Assembly: GCF_002847285.1 (NCBI RefSeq)
Contig: NZ_CP025407.1
Location: forward strand, 7,567,001-7,631,000
DNA length: 64,000 nucleotides
Reading direction: 5' to 3'
Origin: Streptomyces sp. CMB-StM0423
Lineage (GTDB): Bacteria; Actinomycetota; Actinomycetes; Streptomycetales; Streptomycetaceae
The first letter of the stretch is position 1, and every line of letters begins with the position of its first letter. Shown piece by piece: positions 45,831-55,780 of the stretch. The notes beneath the pieces are model-generated. The model did no database searches. It saw only the letters and a list, made by a program, of their open reading frames with translations, and was not told the origin of the DNA. A program made the position numbers and the translations under genes.

Positions 45831-48800
45831 ATGTCGCAGCCCGATCCGTCCACTCCGGCCCCGTCCCGCCGCCGCTTCCTGGCCTCCACCAGCGGGCTGC
45901 TCGCCGTGAGCACCCTGGGCGCAGGCGCCCGCGGAGGCACCGCCGCCGCGGCGGTGCCGGGGGATGCGCCCGCGGCCGGGCCCGCCCGCGACTACGTACG
46001 CCTCGTCGACCCGTGGGTGGAGGCCGACGTCGGCCGGTTCTTCTTCTTCCAGTCGGCGAGCAACCCCTTCGGCCTGGTCAAGCTGCGCCCGGACACCAGC
46101 ACCCACTCGGTCTGGGGCACCGGCTACCGCAGGAGCGAGTCCCACGTGAAGGGCTTCAGCCACCTGCACTGCTGGCAGATCGCCGGGGTGCAGGTGATGC
46201 CCACGTCGGGGGAGGGGGTGCCGAAGCTGGAGGGTGACACCGGCTGGCAGTCGTACGTGAATCACGATGCCGGCGAGGTGGCGGAACCCGGCTATCACAG
46301 GCTGCACTTGGACCGGTACGGCATCACGGCCGAGCTGACCTGCACCGATCGGGTCGGTCTGCACCGCTACACGTACGAAGAACCGGGCCCGGGCGAGATC
46401 CTCGTCAACCTCGGCGGCGTGCTCGGCGAGGCCGAGATGCAGGACGCCCACGTCACCAGGGTGAGCGACCGGGTCATCGAGGGATACGTGGCGCAGGTCG
46501 GCGCGATCACCAACGGCTACTACTACGGCCAGAGCGACAACAAGCACACGAAGCTCTACTTCAGCATCCGGTTCGACCGGGCCTTCGATTCCATGCACGG
46601 CTGGGCGAATGGCGAGCTTGCCGACGGCGGCGCCGCGGTCGACGAGGTCGAGGGCGGTGGCGCGGGCTTCTATGTCCGTTACGGCCGTCTCGACGCCGGG
46701 GAGCGGGTGCAGGTGAAGGTCGCGCTGTCGTTCACGGGGGTGGCCGGGGCGCGGAAGAACCTGGAGGCCGAACTGCCGGGGTGGGACTTCGATGCGGTGA
46801 AGGCGGCGTCGCAGGAGCACTGGAACCGGCTGCTGGGCCGTATCGACGCCGAAGGAGGCACCGAGCGGCAGCAGGTGAAGTTCTATACCGACCTGTTCCA
46901 TGTGCTGTGCGGCCGCAGCGTGATCAGCGACGCCGACGGCACATACCTCGACGACACCTGGAGCCGCGGGCGGATCGGCCGGCTGCCGCTCGACGGGTCG
47001 GGCCGGCCGCGGTTCGCGATGTACAACTACGACGCCTTGTGGCTGACGCAGTGGAACCTCAACACCGTGCTGGGGCTGGCTTATCCGGAGATCTACTCCA
47101 GCATCGTGAAGTCGCAGCTCCAGATGTACCAGGACGGGGGGCTGCTGCCCCGAGGCCCGGTGGCGGGCAACTACTCGTTCGTCATGACCAGCTCCCCGGC
47201 CACCTCGTTCATCAGCGGCGCGTGGAACAAGGGGATCCGGGACTTCGACATCGACCTCGCGTACGAGGCCATGCTCGACGCCCACTCCCTCGGCGGGCTC
47301 TTCGACAAGGCCCCGTACGAATACGCCACCTGGGGCGAGAACCACGGCGGCGGCCGCGCCTACCTCGACATCGGGTACGTACCCCACGACCTGCACGCCG
47401 GATGGCGCAGCCGCGGCGCAGGGGAAACCGTCGAGTACGCGTACCAGGACTGGACGCTGGGTCAGTTGGCGCGGCGCCTGGGCAAGTCGGGTCTCAATGT
47501 GGCGCAGTTCGCCGAGGTGTCGGTGTCGTCAGAGGTGAACGACTCGACGCTGGCGGGCGTCCGGGCGGTCGACGGGAGGCCGCCGCGGTCCAGTGTGACC
47601 GGGCCGGGGCACGCCGGGTGGGCGTCGACGCAGCGGAAGCCGTGGATCAGGCTGGACTGGACGGAGGAGAAGCGCGTCCACAGGGTGGTGCTCAGCGACC
47701 GCACCGAAGGTGACTCGCAGGTGAACTCCGGCGTGCTGTCGTTCAGCGACGGGTCGTCGGTCAAGGTGAACGGCATTCCTGCCGGGGGCCGGAAGAAAGT
47801 GGTGGAGTTCCGGCCCAGGCGGACGGACTGGGTGAGGTTCGAGGCCACCGGCGGCACCGGCGAGAACGTGGGGCTCGACGAGTTCGAGGTGTGGGACGAC
47901 ACCGATGCCGGCGCCTTCCTGATCGAAAGATCCGGGAGCTGGCGCAACCTCTTCGACCGGTCCACCGGATTCATCCGGCCCAGGGACGCGAACGGCCGCT
48001 GGAAGGACCCCTTCGACCCGCTGTCCCCTGACGACTTCGTCGAGGCCAGCTCCTGGCAGGCCACCTGGTACGCCTCGTACGACGTCCTCGGGCTGGCCAA
48101 CAGGCTGGGCGGCAGGACCGCCTACGCCGACAAGCTCAACGGCGCCTTCGAGCGGTCCGAGGAGGCAGAGTTCACGGGGGCGGGGCAGAACGGCGACGAG
48201 GACGCGTACGTCAACTACGGCAACCAGCCCGGCCTGCAGATGGCGCACCTCTTCAACTACGTGGGGCATCCCTGGCTGAGCCAGTACTGGGTGCGCAAGG
48301 TCAAGGAGATCACGTACGGCGGCACGACCACGACGAAGGGATACGGGGGGCACGACGAGGATCAGGGCCAGATGGGGTCGATCAGTGCGCTGATGGCCAT
48401 GGGGTTGTTCGAGGTGACGGGGGCGAGTCTGTCCCGGCCGGTGTACGACATCACCTCACCGGTGTTCGACGCGGTGACCATTCAGTTGCACCCGGACTAC
48501 TACGCGGGCGGACGGTTCCGGATCGTCACCCACGACAATTCCGCCGAGCACGTGTACATCCAGCGCGCTGCTCTCAACGGGCAGCGGCAGGACAACGCCT
48601 GGTTCCACCACGACCGGCTCACCGAGGGCGGCACGCTGGAGTTGTGGATGGGGCCGGAGCCCAACAAGGACTGGGGCGTAGCGGAACTGCCGCCGTCGAA
48701 GTCGCCGGAAGCGCCCGCGGTGCTCTACACGACGCGCGACACCGTACGGGTCGACGCGGGGGAGAGCGGCATCGTCACGCTGGCCGCCCGCAACCTCACC

Positions 48801-49838
48801 CGGCGGCAGGCCAAAGCCACCTGGCGCGCCCAGACCCCCGCCGGCATCGCCCTCCAGCCCGCGAGCGGAACCCTCAGCGCACCCGCCGACGGCACCGGCG
48901 AACACGACCTCACTTTGCGAGTCGCCGACGGCACCGCGCCGGGACTGCATCGCGTCGTGATCACCGGAAAGGCCGCCGACGGCACCGGACTACCCGACGC
49001 CATCACGTACATCCACGTCGCACCCGCGCTCTCGATCGAGACCGAGCCGGCGGAGCTGCACTTGCTGGAATCCGCCCCCGTCACCTTCCAGGTACGGCTG
49101 ACCGGCAACGATGACCAGGACCTCGGGGCCGATGTCTCCCTGCGGACCCCCGAGGGCTGGCGCGTCGAGCCGGAGACCCGCACCGTGCAGGTCGCCGCGG
49201 GCGCGAGCGCCACCACCACCTTCACCGTCACCCCGCCCCAGGGCGTCGCCGGACCGCAGACCCTGACGCTGCTCGCCGAGGGCGGATGGGGCAGCGCCGA
49301 GCACCAGCCCTCCGCCACCGTCCACCGGGCCGTCGCCCGTCTCGGCGACGCCGACCTGGCCACGCGGGAGTTCGCGCTGTCACCGAACCGCTACGGCGAC
49401 TACCCCGCCGCCTTCCCCGACGACGTCGACTTCACCCTCGGCAGCAGCGACCCCGCCACCGCCTGGAGCTACATCCACCCCGGCCCCAGCGACGCCTGGG
49501 CCGGCGCCAAGCCCCACACCTTCACCCTCCGCTTCGACCTGGACGAGCCGCCCGCCACCGACCTGGCCCTCACCGCCTGGCTCGTCGACACCCAGCAGTC
49601 CGGACCGTCCATACGGGTCACCCTCAACGACGGACCGGCCACCACCGTCAATCTGCCGGGCGGCGGCGGTGACGGCTTCCACTGGGGCGACGGCACCGGC
49701 GGAGCCATCCGCCCCGCCACCCTCGACGTCACCCTCCCCGCCGCCCGGCTCCGCGCCGGCCGGAACACCGTCACGCTCACCAACTCAGCCGGCTCCTGGA
49801 TCGTCTACGACGCCCTCGCCATCCGCGAGACGTCGTAG
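45831..49838 (+). CDS. GH92 family glycoside hydrolase (alpha-mannosidase type), copy 1, with embedded discoidin domain
   Basis: ATG 45831 gives 1335 residues. A Tat signal SRRRFLAS (12-19) opens the protein. The GH92 N-terminal beta-domain runs to about 330. The catalytic domain follows, with MYNYDALWLTQWNLNTVLGL and KGIRDFDIDLAYEAMLDAHS. At about 557-692 an F5/8-type discoidin domain is inserted in the catalytic region (VAQFAEVSVSSEVNDST to FEVWDDTD). The catalytic fold resumes and has DEDQGQM with Asp842 and Asp844, the GH92 base motif. Two NEW3-like domains (about 968-1058 and 1066-1150) and a PL4-domain-III-like jelly roll complete it. GH92 enzymes are calcium-dependent inverting exo-alpha-mannosidases. 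The function is inferred from family. Confidence 0.88.
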   Translation: MSQPDPSTPAPSRRRFLASTSGLLAVSTLGAGARGGTAAAAVPGDAPAAGPARDYVRLVDPWVEADVGRFFFFQSASNPFGLVKLRPDTSTHSVWGTGYRRSESHVKGFSHLHCWQIAGVQVMPTSGEGVPKLEGDTGWQSYVNHDAGEVAEPGYHRLHLDRYGITAELTCTDRVGLHRYTYEEPGPGEILVNLGGVLGEAEMQDAHVTRVSDRVIEGYVAQVGAITNGYYYGQSDNKHTKLYFSIRFDRAFDSMHGWANGELADGGAAVDEVEGGGAGFYVRYGRLDAGERVQVKVALSFTGVAGARKNLEAELPGWDFDAVKAASQEHWNRLLGRIDAEGGTERQQVKFYTDLFHVLCGRSVISDADGTYLDDTWSRGRIGRLPLDGSGRPRFAMYNYDALWLTQWNLNTVLGLAYPEIYSSIVKSQLQMYQDGGLLPRGPVAGNYSFVMTSSPATSFISGAWNKGIRDFDIDLAYEAMLDAHSLGGLFDKAPYEYATWGENHGGGRAYLDIGYVPHDLHAGWRSRGAGETVEYAYQDWTLGQLARRLGKSGLNVAQFAEVSVSSEVNDSTLAGVRAVDGRPPRSSVTGPGHAGWASTQRKPWIRLDWTEEKRVHRVVLSDRTEGDSQVNSGVLSFSDGSSVKVNGIPAGGRKKVVEFRPRRTDWVRFEATGGTGENVGLDEFEVWDDTDAGAFLIERSGSWRNLFDRSTGFIRPRDANGRWKDPFDPLSPDDFVEASSWQATWYASYDVLGLANRLGGRTAYADKLNGAFERSEEAEFTGAGQNGDEDAYVNYGNQPGLQMAHLFNYVGHPWLSQYWVRKVKEITYGGTTTTKGYGGHDEDQGQMGSISALMAMGLFEVTGASLSRPVYDITSPVFDAVTIQLHPDYYAGGRFRIVTHDNSAEHVYIQRAALNGQRQDNAWFHHDRLTEGGTLELWMGPEPNKDWGVAELPPSKSPEAPAVLYTTRDTVRVDAGESGIVTLAARNLTRRQAKATWRAQTPAGIALQPASGTLSAPADGTGEHDLTLRVADGTAPGLHRVVITGKAADGTGLPDAITYIHVAPALSIETEPAELHLLESAPVTFQVRLTGNDDQDLGADVSLRTPEGWRVEPETRTVQVAAGASATTTFTVTPPQGVAGPQTLTLLAEGGWGSAEHQPSATVHRAVARLGDADLATREFALSPNRYGDYPAAFPDDVDFTLGSSDPATAWSYIHPGPSDAWAGAKPHTFTLRFDLDEPPATDLALTAWLVDTQQSGPSIRVTLNDGPATTVNLPGGGGDGFHWGDGTGGAIRPATLDVTLPAARLRAGRNTVTLTNSAGSWIVYDALAIRETS

Positions 49839-49910
49839 CCGCGGTCCACCGTGCACGACCGCGCATCGAGCTCGTCAACCGTGTCCAAACGAATCGACAG
49901 GGGATTGCCC

Positions 49911-52900
49911 ATGCCTGCACGGAAAGCCATCGGTGGAATGTCTCGCCGCCGCCTCCTCCTGTCCACCGGCGGCGTGCTCGGCGCCGGTGTGGTGGGCGCG
50001 TACGGCCCGGGGAGCGCCTGGGCGGCGACGCCGGGGGCAGGGGAAGCCGCGGGGGAGGCGGGCCGGGACTACGTGAAGCTCGTGAACCCCTGGGTGGAGG
50101 CGGACCGGGGCCGGTTCTTCTTCTTCCAGTCGGCCAGCAACCCCTTCGGCCTGGTCAAGCTGCGCCCGGACACCAGCACCCACGCGACGTGGGGGACGGG
50201 CTACATGCGCAAGGAGAACCAGGTCAAGGGCTTCAGCCACCTGCACTGCTGGCAGATCTCCGGGGTGCAGGTGATGCCCACGACCGGAGAGGGGGTGCCG
50301 AAGCTGGAGGGTGACACAGGCTGGCAGTCGTACGTGAATCACGATGTCGGTGAGCTGGCCGAACCCGGCTACCACAGGCTCCACTTGGACCGGTACGGCA
50401 TCACGGCCGAGCTGACCTGCACCGATCGGGTCGGTCTGCACCGGTACACGTACGACGAGGCCGGCGGGAGCGAGATCGTCGTCAACCTCGGCGGGACGCT
50501 GGGCGAGGCGATCATGAAAAACGCCCGCATCACCAGGCGCAGCGACCGCGAGGTGGAAGGCTACGTATTCCAGCGCGGCACCAGTTATCCCGACCACAAC
50601 AACCAGCTCTTCTTCAGCATCCGGTTCGACCGGGCCTTCGATTCCATGCACGGCTGGGCGGACGGCGAGCTTGCCGACGGCGGCGCCGCGGTCGACGAGG
50701 TCGAGGGCGGTGGCGCGGGCTTCTATGTCCGTTACGGCCGTCTCGACGCCGGGGAGCGGGTGCAGGTGAAGGTCGCGCTGTCCTTCACGGGGGTGGCCGG
50801 GGCGCGGAAGAACCTGGAGGCCGAACTGCCGGGGTGGGACTTCGATGCGGTGAAGGCGGCGTCGCAGGAGCACTGGAACCGGCTGCTGGGCCGTATCGAC
50901 GCCGAAGGAGGCAGCGACCAGCAGCAGGTGAAGTTCTACACCGACCTGTTCCATGTGCTGTGCGGCCGCAGCGTGATCAGCGACGCCGACGGCACGTACC
51001 TCGACAACACCTGGCAGCACCGCAAGGTCCAGAAGATCCCGTCGGACGCCCGCGGTCTGCCGCAGTACGCGATGTACAACTACGACGCGCTGTGGCTGAC
51101 GCAGTGGAACCTCAACACCGTGCTGGGGCTGGCCTATCCGGAGATCTACTCCAGCATCGTGAAGTCGCAGCTCCGGATGTACCAGGACGGTGGGCTGCTG
51201 CCGCGAGGCCCGGTGGCCGGCGACTACTCGTGGGTGATGACGGGATCGCCCGTCACCTCGTTCATCAGCGGCGCGTGGAACAAGGGGATCCGGGACTTCG
51301 ACATCGACCTCGCGTACGAGGCCATGCTCGACGCCCACTCGCTCGGCGGCCTCTTCGAGGCCGGCTCGTTCGAGTACGGGCGCTGGGGGAGCTGCGGCGG
51401 CGCCCGCTACTACTTCGACCTCGGGTACGTACCGAACGAGATCTGCGGCGGACCGCTGGAGGGTGGTGCGGGGCAGACGCTGGAGTACGCGTTCCAGGAC
51501 TGGACTCTGGGTCAGTTGGCACGGCGGCTGGGGAAGTCCGGCCTGAACGTCGCGCAGTTCGCCGAGGTGTCGGTGTCGTCGGAGGTGAACGAATCGACGC
51601 AGGCGGGCGTGCGGGCGGTGGACGGCCGCCCGCCGCGGTCCAGCGTGACCGAGCCGGTGAACGTGGAGTGGGCGTCCAGAGAGCAGAAGCCGTGGATCAA
51701 GCTGAGCTGGGCGGAGAAGAAGCGCGTGCACAAGGTGGTCCTCAGCGACCGCACCATGGGTGACTCACGGGTGAACTCCGGTGTGCTCTCGTTCAGCGAC
51801 GGGTCGTCGGTCAAGGTGAACGGCGTTCCCGGTGACGGCCGGAACAAGGTGATCGAGTTCCGGCCCAAGCAGGTGAGCTGGGTGAGGTTCGAGGCGACCG
51901 GCGGCACCGGCGAGAACGTGGGGCTGGGCGAGTTCGAGGTGTGGGACGACACCGACATGGGCGCCTTCCTCATCGAAAGGTCGGGGAGCTGGCGCAACCT
52001 CTTCGACCGCTCCACCGGATTCATCCGGCCGCGCGCCATGAACGGCCGCTGGCAGGATCCGTTCGACCCGCTGTCGCACGAGGACTTCGTCGAGGCGAAT
52101 TCGTGGCAGGCGACCTGGTTCACCTCTCACGACGTGATCGCTCTGGCCAACAGGCTCGGCGGCCGGAAGGCGTACGCCGACAAGCTCAACTACGCCTTCG
52201 AGCAGTCCGCCGACGCGAACTTCATCGCCGAGTACGGCAAAGGCCACGTCAGCTACGGCAACCAGCCCGGGCTGCAGGTGGCGCACCTCTTCAACTACGT
52301 GGGACATCCCTGGCTGACCCAGTACTGGGTACGGCAGGTGAAGGAGAAGACCTACGGCGCGATCACGACCACCGACGGCTACGGCCACTTCGACGAGGAC
52401 CAGGGCCAGATGGGCTCGATGAGTGCGCTGATGGCGATGGGGCTGTTCGAGGTGACGGGGGCGAGTCTGTCCCGGCCGGTGTACGACATCACCTCGCCGG
52501 TGTTCGACGCGGTCACGATTCAACTGCACCCGGACTACTACGCGGGCGGACGGTTCCGGATCGTCACCCACGACAATTCCGCCGAGCACATGTACATCCA
52601 GCGGGCGGTCCTGAACGGGCAGCGGCAGGACAATGCGTGGTTCCACCACGACCGGCTCGCCGAGGGCGGCACGCTGGAGTTGTGGATGGGTCCGGAGCCC
52701 AACAAGAAGTGGGGCGTAGCGGAACTGCCGCCGTCGAAGTCGCCCGAGGCGCCCGCGGTGCTGTACGCCACGCGCGACACCGTACGCCTCGACGCGGGCG
52801 AAAGCGGCACCCTCACGCTGGCCGCACGCAACCTCACGAACCGGCCGGTCAAAGCCGCCTGGCGCGCCCAGGCCCCGAGCGGCATCACCCTCCAGCCCGC

Positions 52901-53882
52901 GAGCGGAAGCCTCACGGCGCCCGCCGGCGACACGGCCGAGGGCGACCTCACCCTCCGCGTGGGCCCCGACGCGGCGCCGGGCCTGCATCGCGTCGTGATC
53001 ACCGGAAAGGCCGCCGACGGCACCGAACTACCCGACGCCATCACGTACGTCCACATCGCACCCGTACTCGCGATCGAGGCCGTCCCGGACCGGCTGATCC
53101 TGCTGCAGGACACCCCGTCGACCGTCCGGGTGCAGGTGAACAGCAATGACGTCGACCGGGCACACGCCGTCGACGTCGGCCTGAAGGCGCCGGACGGCTG
53201 GACCGTCGAGCCCGCGAAACGATCGCTCGACGTCGCGGCCGGCGACAAGGCCACGACCACGTTCACCGTCACCCCGCCGGCGGACGCAGCCGGGGAGCAG
53301 TCCCTGACGCTCACCGCCGCATGGGAGGAAGGCGGCGTCGACCGCGAACTGTCCGCGACGGTGAGCCGCAAGGTGGCCCTGGTCGGCACCATCGACCTGG
53401 CGACGGGGGAGTTCGCGCTGTCCCCGGCCCGCTTCGGCGACTACCCCAAGACGTTCCCCGACGACGTCGACTTCACGATCGGCAGCAGCGACCCCGCCAC
53501 CGCGTGGAGCTACATCCACCCCGGCCCCAGCGACGGCTGGGCGGGCGCCAAGCCGCACACCTTCACCCTGCGCTTCGACCTCGACGAGGCCCCCGCCGCC
53601 GATCTGGCACTCACCGCCTGGCTCATCGACACCCACGAATCCGGACCGCCGACCCTGCAGCTCTCCCTCAACGATGGTCCGGCCACGAACGTCACCGTTC
53701 CCAAGGGCGGCGGGCAGGGCTACCACTGGGGCGACGGAAAGGACGGGGCGATCCGCCCGAGCACCCTCGATGTCACGCTCCCGGCCGCCCGGCTGCGTAC
53801 CGGCCGGAACACCCTGACGCTCACCAACGCCACCGGTTCCTGGCTGGTCTACGACGCCATCGCCATCCGGGAACGCCCGTAG
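49911..53882 (+). CDS. GH92 family glycoside hydrolase, copy 2, tandem paralogue
   Basis: ATG 49911 follows AGGGGA and gives 1323 residues with the same layout: Tat signal SRRRLLLST, GH92 N-domain, catalytic domain with embedded discoidin insert, base motif DEDQGQM (Asp828), two NEW3-like repeats and the jelly-roll end. It lies 72 bp after copy 1 and is probably in the same transcript. Some blocks are near-identical in DNA to copy 1 while others differ, as in the loop after residue 200 and in the region after RGPVAG. The paralogues may handle different linkages; this cannot be read from sequence. Confidence 0.88.
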   Translation: MPARKAIGGMSRRRLLLSTGGVLGAGVVGAYGPGSAWAATPGAGEAAGEAGRDYVKLVNPWVEADRGRFFFFQSASNPFGLVKLRPDTSTHATWGTGYMRKENQVKGFSHLHCWQISGVQVMPTTGEGVPKLEGDTGWQSYVNHDVGELAEPGYHRLHLDRYGITAELTCTDRVGLHRYTYDEAGGSEIVVNLGGTLGEAIMKNARITRRSDREVEGYVFQRGTSYPDHNNQLFFSIRFDRAFDSMHGWADGELADGGAAVDEVEGGGAGFYVRYGRLDAGERVQVKVALSFTGVAGARKNLEAELPGWDFDAVKAASQEHWNRLLGRIDAEGGSDQQQVKFYTDLFHVLCGRSVISDADGTYLDNTWQHRKVQKIPSDARGLPQYAMYNYDALWLTQWNLNTVLGLAYPEIYSSIVKSQLRMYQDGGLLPRGPVAGDYSWVMTGSPVTSFISGAWNKGIRDFDIDLAYEAMLDAHSLGGLFEAGSFEYGRWGSCGGARYYFDLGYVPNEICGGPLEGGAGQTLEYAFQDWTLGQLARRLGKSGLNVAQFAEVSVSSEVNESTQAGVRAVDGRPPRSSVTEPVNVEWASREQKPWIKLSWAEKKRVHKVVLSDRTMGDSRVNSGVLSFSDGSSVKVNGVPGDGRNKVIEFRPKQVSWVRFEATGGTGENVGLGEFEVWDDTDMGAFLIERSGSWRNLFDRSTGFIRPRAMNGRWQDPFDPLSHEDFVEANSWQATWFTSHDVIALANRLGGRKAYADKLNYAFEQSADANFIAEYGKGHVSYGNQPGLQVAHLFNYVGHPWLTQYWVRQVKEKTYGAITTTDGYGHFDEDQGQMGSMSALMAMGLFEVTGASLSRPVYDITSPVFDAVTIQLHPDYYAGGRFRIVTHDNSAEHMYIQRAVLNGQRQDNAWFHHDRLAEGGTLELWMGPEPNKKWGVAELPPSKSPEAPAVLYATRDTVRLDAGESGTLTLAARNLTNRPVKAAWRAQAPSGITLQPASGSLTAPAGDTAEGDLTLRVGPDAAPGLHRVVITGKAADGTELPDAITYVHIAPVLAIEAVPDRLILLQDTPSTVRVQVNSNDVDRAHAVDVGLKAPDGWTVEPAKRSLDVAAGDKATTTFTVTPPADAAGEQSLTLTAAWEEGGVDRELSATVSRKVALVGTIDLATGEFALSPARFGDYPKTFPDDVDFTIGSSDPATAWSYIHPGPSDGWAGAKPHTFTLRFDLDEAPAADLALTAWLIDTHESGPPTLQLSLNDGPATNVTVPKGGGQGYHWGDGKDGAIRPSTLDVTLPAARLRTGRNTLTLTNATGSWLVYDAIAIRERP

Positions 53883-53895
53883 AGGACGGGACGCC

Positions 53896-53934
53896 GACCG
53901 GAGCCCGGGGCCGCCACCGCCCCGGGCTCCGGTC
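53896..53934 (+). terminator. Strong hairpin terminator after the GH92 pair
   Basis: GACCGGAGCCCGGGG (53896-53910) pairs perfectly with CCCCGGGCTCCGGTC (53920-53934), loop of nine bases, 13 bp past the stop. It ends the GH92 operon. Confidence 0.75.
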
Positions 53935-54068
53935 CTCGCGCGGAGAAGGCGGCTGTTCGCACGTGCTGTTCGACGGCTGACACCCGCCGGAGGCAATCAC
54001 GCCGAGCCGGGCAACCTCCCCTCGGCGTGGCGCGCGAGCGGAGGCACGGAGTCCGCCAGGGTAGGCGG

Positions 54069-54572
54069 ATGCGCTGGAACGTGATCGGGAGCGCCGCCGC
54101 GATGGCGGTTCTCACCTCAGGCTGTATGTCGGTGTCGGGCTCGCCGGATCCGGACGCGCAGCGAGAGCGGGCACAGCCCGCCCACGCGGCGCACACCCCG
54201 GACGACGAGCCCGCCCCGGACGCGACCACGCCGACGAGGAAGTCCGCGTCGAGACAGGACGGCTCCGGGACACCGAAGGCCCCCGAGGGCGAACAGAAGC
54301 CACCGCCGACGCGGCAGGCAGCCCCGCCCCGACCGGCACCTGCCGCCGAGGCAGGGCCTGCCCAAGCACCACGCGCCGCGGTTCCCCGCCCGCATCCGAA
54401 GCCGAAGTCGACGGCGGGCTCCCGGACCTCGCTGCCGCGCCCCCGTACGGCGCACGGCCTCCCGAAGGACTCGGCTCCGCCGAGCGTCGACATGGCGGCA
54501 CAGTGCCGATCGGCACGCGGTCAGGTCGACCCGGCGGTCGTGGAACTGTGCGAGTGGAGCTACGGGCACTGA
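54069..54572 (+). CDS. Small proline-rich lipoprotein
   Basis: ATG 54069 gives 167 residues with a signal peptide and lipobox (VLTSGC, Cys19). The middle is Pro/Ala/Arg/Lys-rich and disordered-looking. The end carries a cysteine pair, MAAQCRSARGQVDPAVVELC then EWSYGH, resembling the C-terminal module of many small Streptomyces lipoproteins. The function is unknown. It stands alone upstream of a decayed NACHT gene. Confidence 0.65.
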   Translation: MRWNVIGSAAAMAVLTSGCMSVSGSPDPDAQRERAQPAHAAHTPDDEPAPDATTPTRKSASRQDGSGTPKAPEGEQKPPPTRQAAPPRPAPAAEAGPAQAPRAAVPRPHPKPKSTAGSRTSLPRPRTAHGLPKDSAPPSVDMAAQCRSARGQVDPAVVELCEWSYGH

Positions 54573-55545
54573 ACCCCCGAGTGCCGGCGCGGGGTTTCGG
54601 TGCCGCGGCGACAGCGTGCCTCCCTGCCTCTTCACCTGATGTCGACCTGCTGCGCAGCGGGCTGTTACGGGAACCCACGCCGAGCACCGCCGACTTCATC
54701 CACCGGACCTTTCAGGACTACCTCGGCGCGAAGGCGGCCGTCGAGTCCTCGGGCGTACAAGGACGCGCCTCAACCCGGCGTCCGGCAGGAGGCCGTCAAC
54801 GCGTGGCCGCGGTTCGGCACGGTCGAGTCCGCCGAATCGATCCTGGCCGAGTGCCGCACGGACGAGATCGAGATCCCGGTGACGAACGCGGAACAGATGG
54901 CGTGCCTGCGCCGGCTCCCCGAGGCACCCAACCTGTCGCTCCCCAGGCGTCGCTGATCCACGAGCTCTCCGCCGTACTCCACCGGGAATCCGTTGGGTCC
55001 CTCGCGCTGGGCACGGCCGACCACCGCACGTCGGAGCTGCCCGCCTTCGGCGGTCTGACCGGGCTGCGGCGTCTGCACGTACGCAATCCGACCTCCACGC
55101 TGTCCCTGCGACCACTCGCCCACAGCGGCGTCCGGGAACTCGTGCTCGACAGCGTGCCGATCGGCCTGGACCTCGCCGGGCTCCAGGCCGTACCGCTCCT
55201 GACCACGCTGAGCCTCGACTTCACCGACCGCGTCGCCCTCCCGGAGGTGGCGCTGCCCTCGATCACGTCCCTGCGGCTCAAGGGAGTGGCGGACACGCCG
55301 AGCCTGACCGACTTCGCCACCCTCTTCCCCGCCCTCACCAGCCTGCACCTGAACCTGCATCGCAGGCCGCGCCGCGCGCCCCTCGCCGGTGCCGTCCCGC
55401 GCAGCCTGTCGGCCGCCGCCATCGAGGTCTGCGCCGACTGGGATCCGCGCGCGACCGTCGCCCTGGCGAACGAGATCCTCGCCCTCTGGGACCGCCCCCG
55501 ATCCCGGAAACCATCGTCGACGGCGACCTCGGTCCCCTGCCGTAG
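54573..55545 (+). pseudogene. Remnant of a NACHT NTPase / leucine-rich-repeat protein
   Basis: The reading frame is broken. In one frame TADFIHRTFQDYLGAKAAVE (about 54686-54739) is the typical C-terminal helix of a NACHT NTPase. The coding sense then shifts frame (54770-54945: RQEAVNAWPRFGTVESAES, then CLRRLPEAPNLSL), and returns (about 54950-55540) to leucine-rich repeats such as GLTGLRRLHVRNP and PSITSLRLKGVADT. The N-terminal NTP-binding part is absent. This looks like the C-terminal third of a decayed NACHT-LRR gene with at least two frameshifts. Confidence 0.7.
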
Positions 55546-55553
55546 CGATCGCG

Positions 55554-55697
55554 TTACCGCTGCCGCAGGTGGTTTTCGAGGGCGGCGATGCGGCGGCTGA
55601 CCACGGGCTGGGACAGGCCGGCGGCCGCCGCGCCGACCGTGAAGCTCTCCCGCGTGCCGACGCTGACGAAGGCGCGGCAGGCTCCGACAAGGTCCAT
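55554..55697 (-). pseudogene. Truncated LysR regulator (HTH only), divergent from beta-lactamase
   Basis: The minus-strand frame gives 47 residues: MDLVGACRAFVSVGTRESFT, then VGAAAAGLSQPVVSRRIAAL and ENHLRQR before a TAA. This is the N-terminal LysR helix-turn-helix without the effector domain. Streptomyces beta-lactamase genes have a divergent LysR regulator (BlaA of S. cacaoi), and this remnant sits in exactly that position, 84 bp before the bla ATG. It probably cannot regulate. Confidence 0.75.
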
Positions 55698-55780
55698 GAC
55701 CGGATCGTATGCGGAAAGCGCATTAAACAGCACAGGAACGTATTGGACGGTATGAGCGCTGGTGGCGAGGATGACTCGGT

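Noticed and set aside
45831..53882. Tandem GH92 repeat considered as a mobile element or composite transposon
   Set aside because: No transposase, inverted terminal repeats or target duplication; a plain paralogous duplication explains it.
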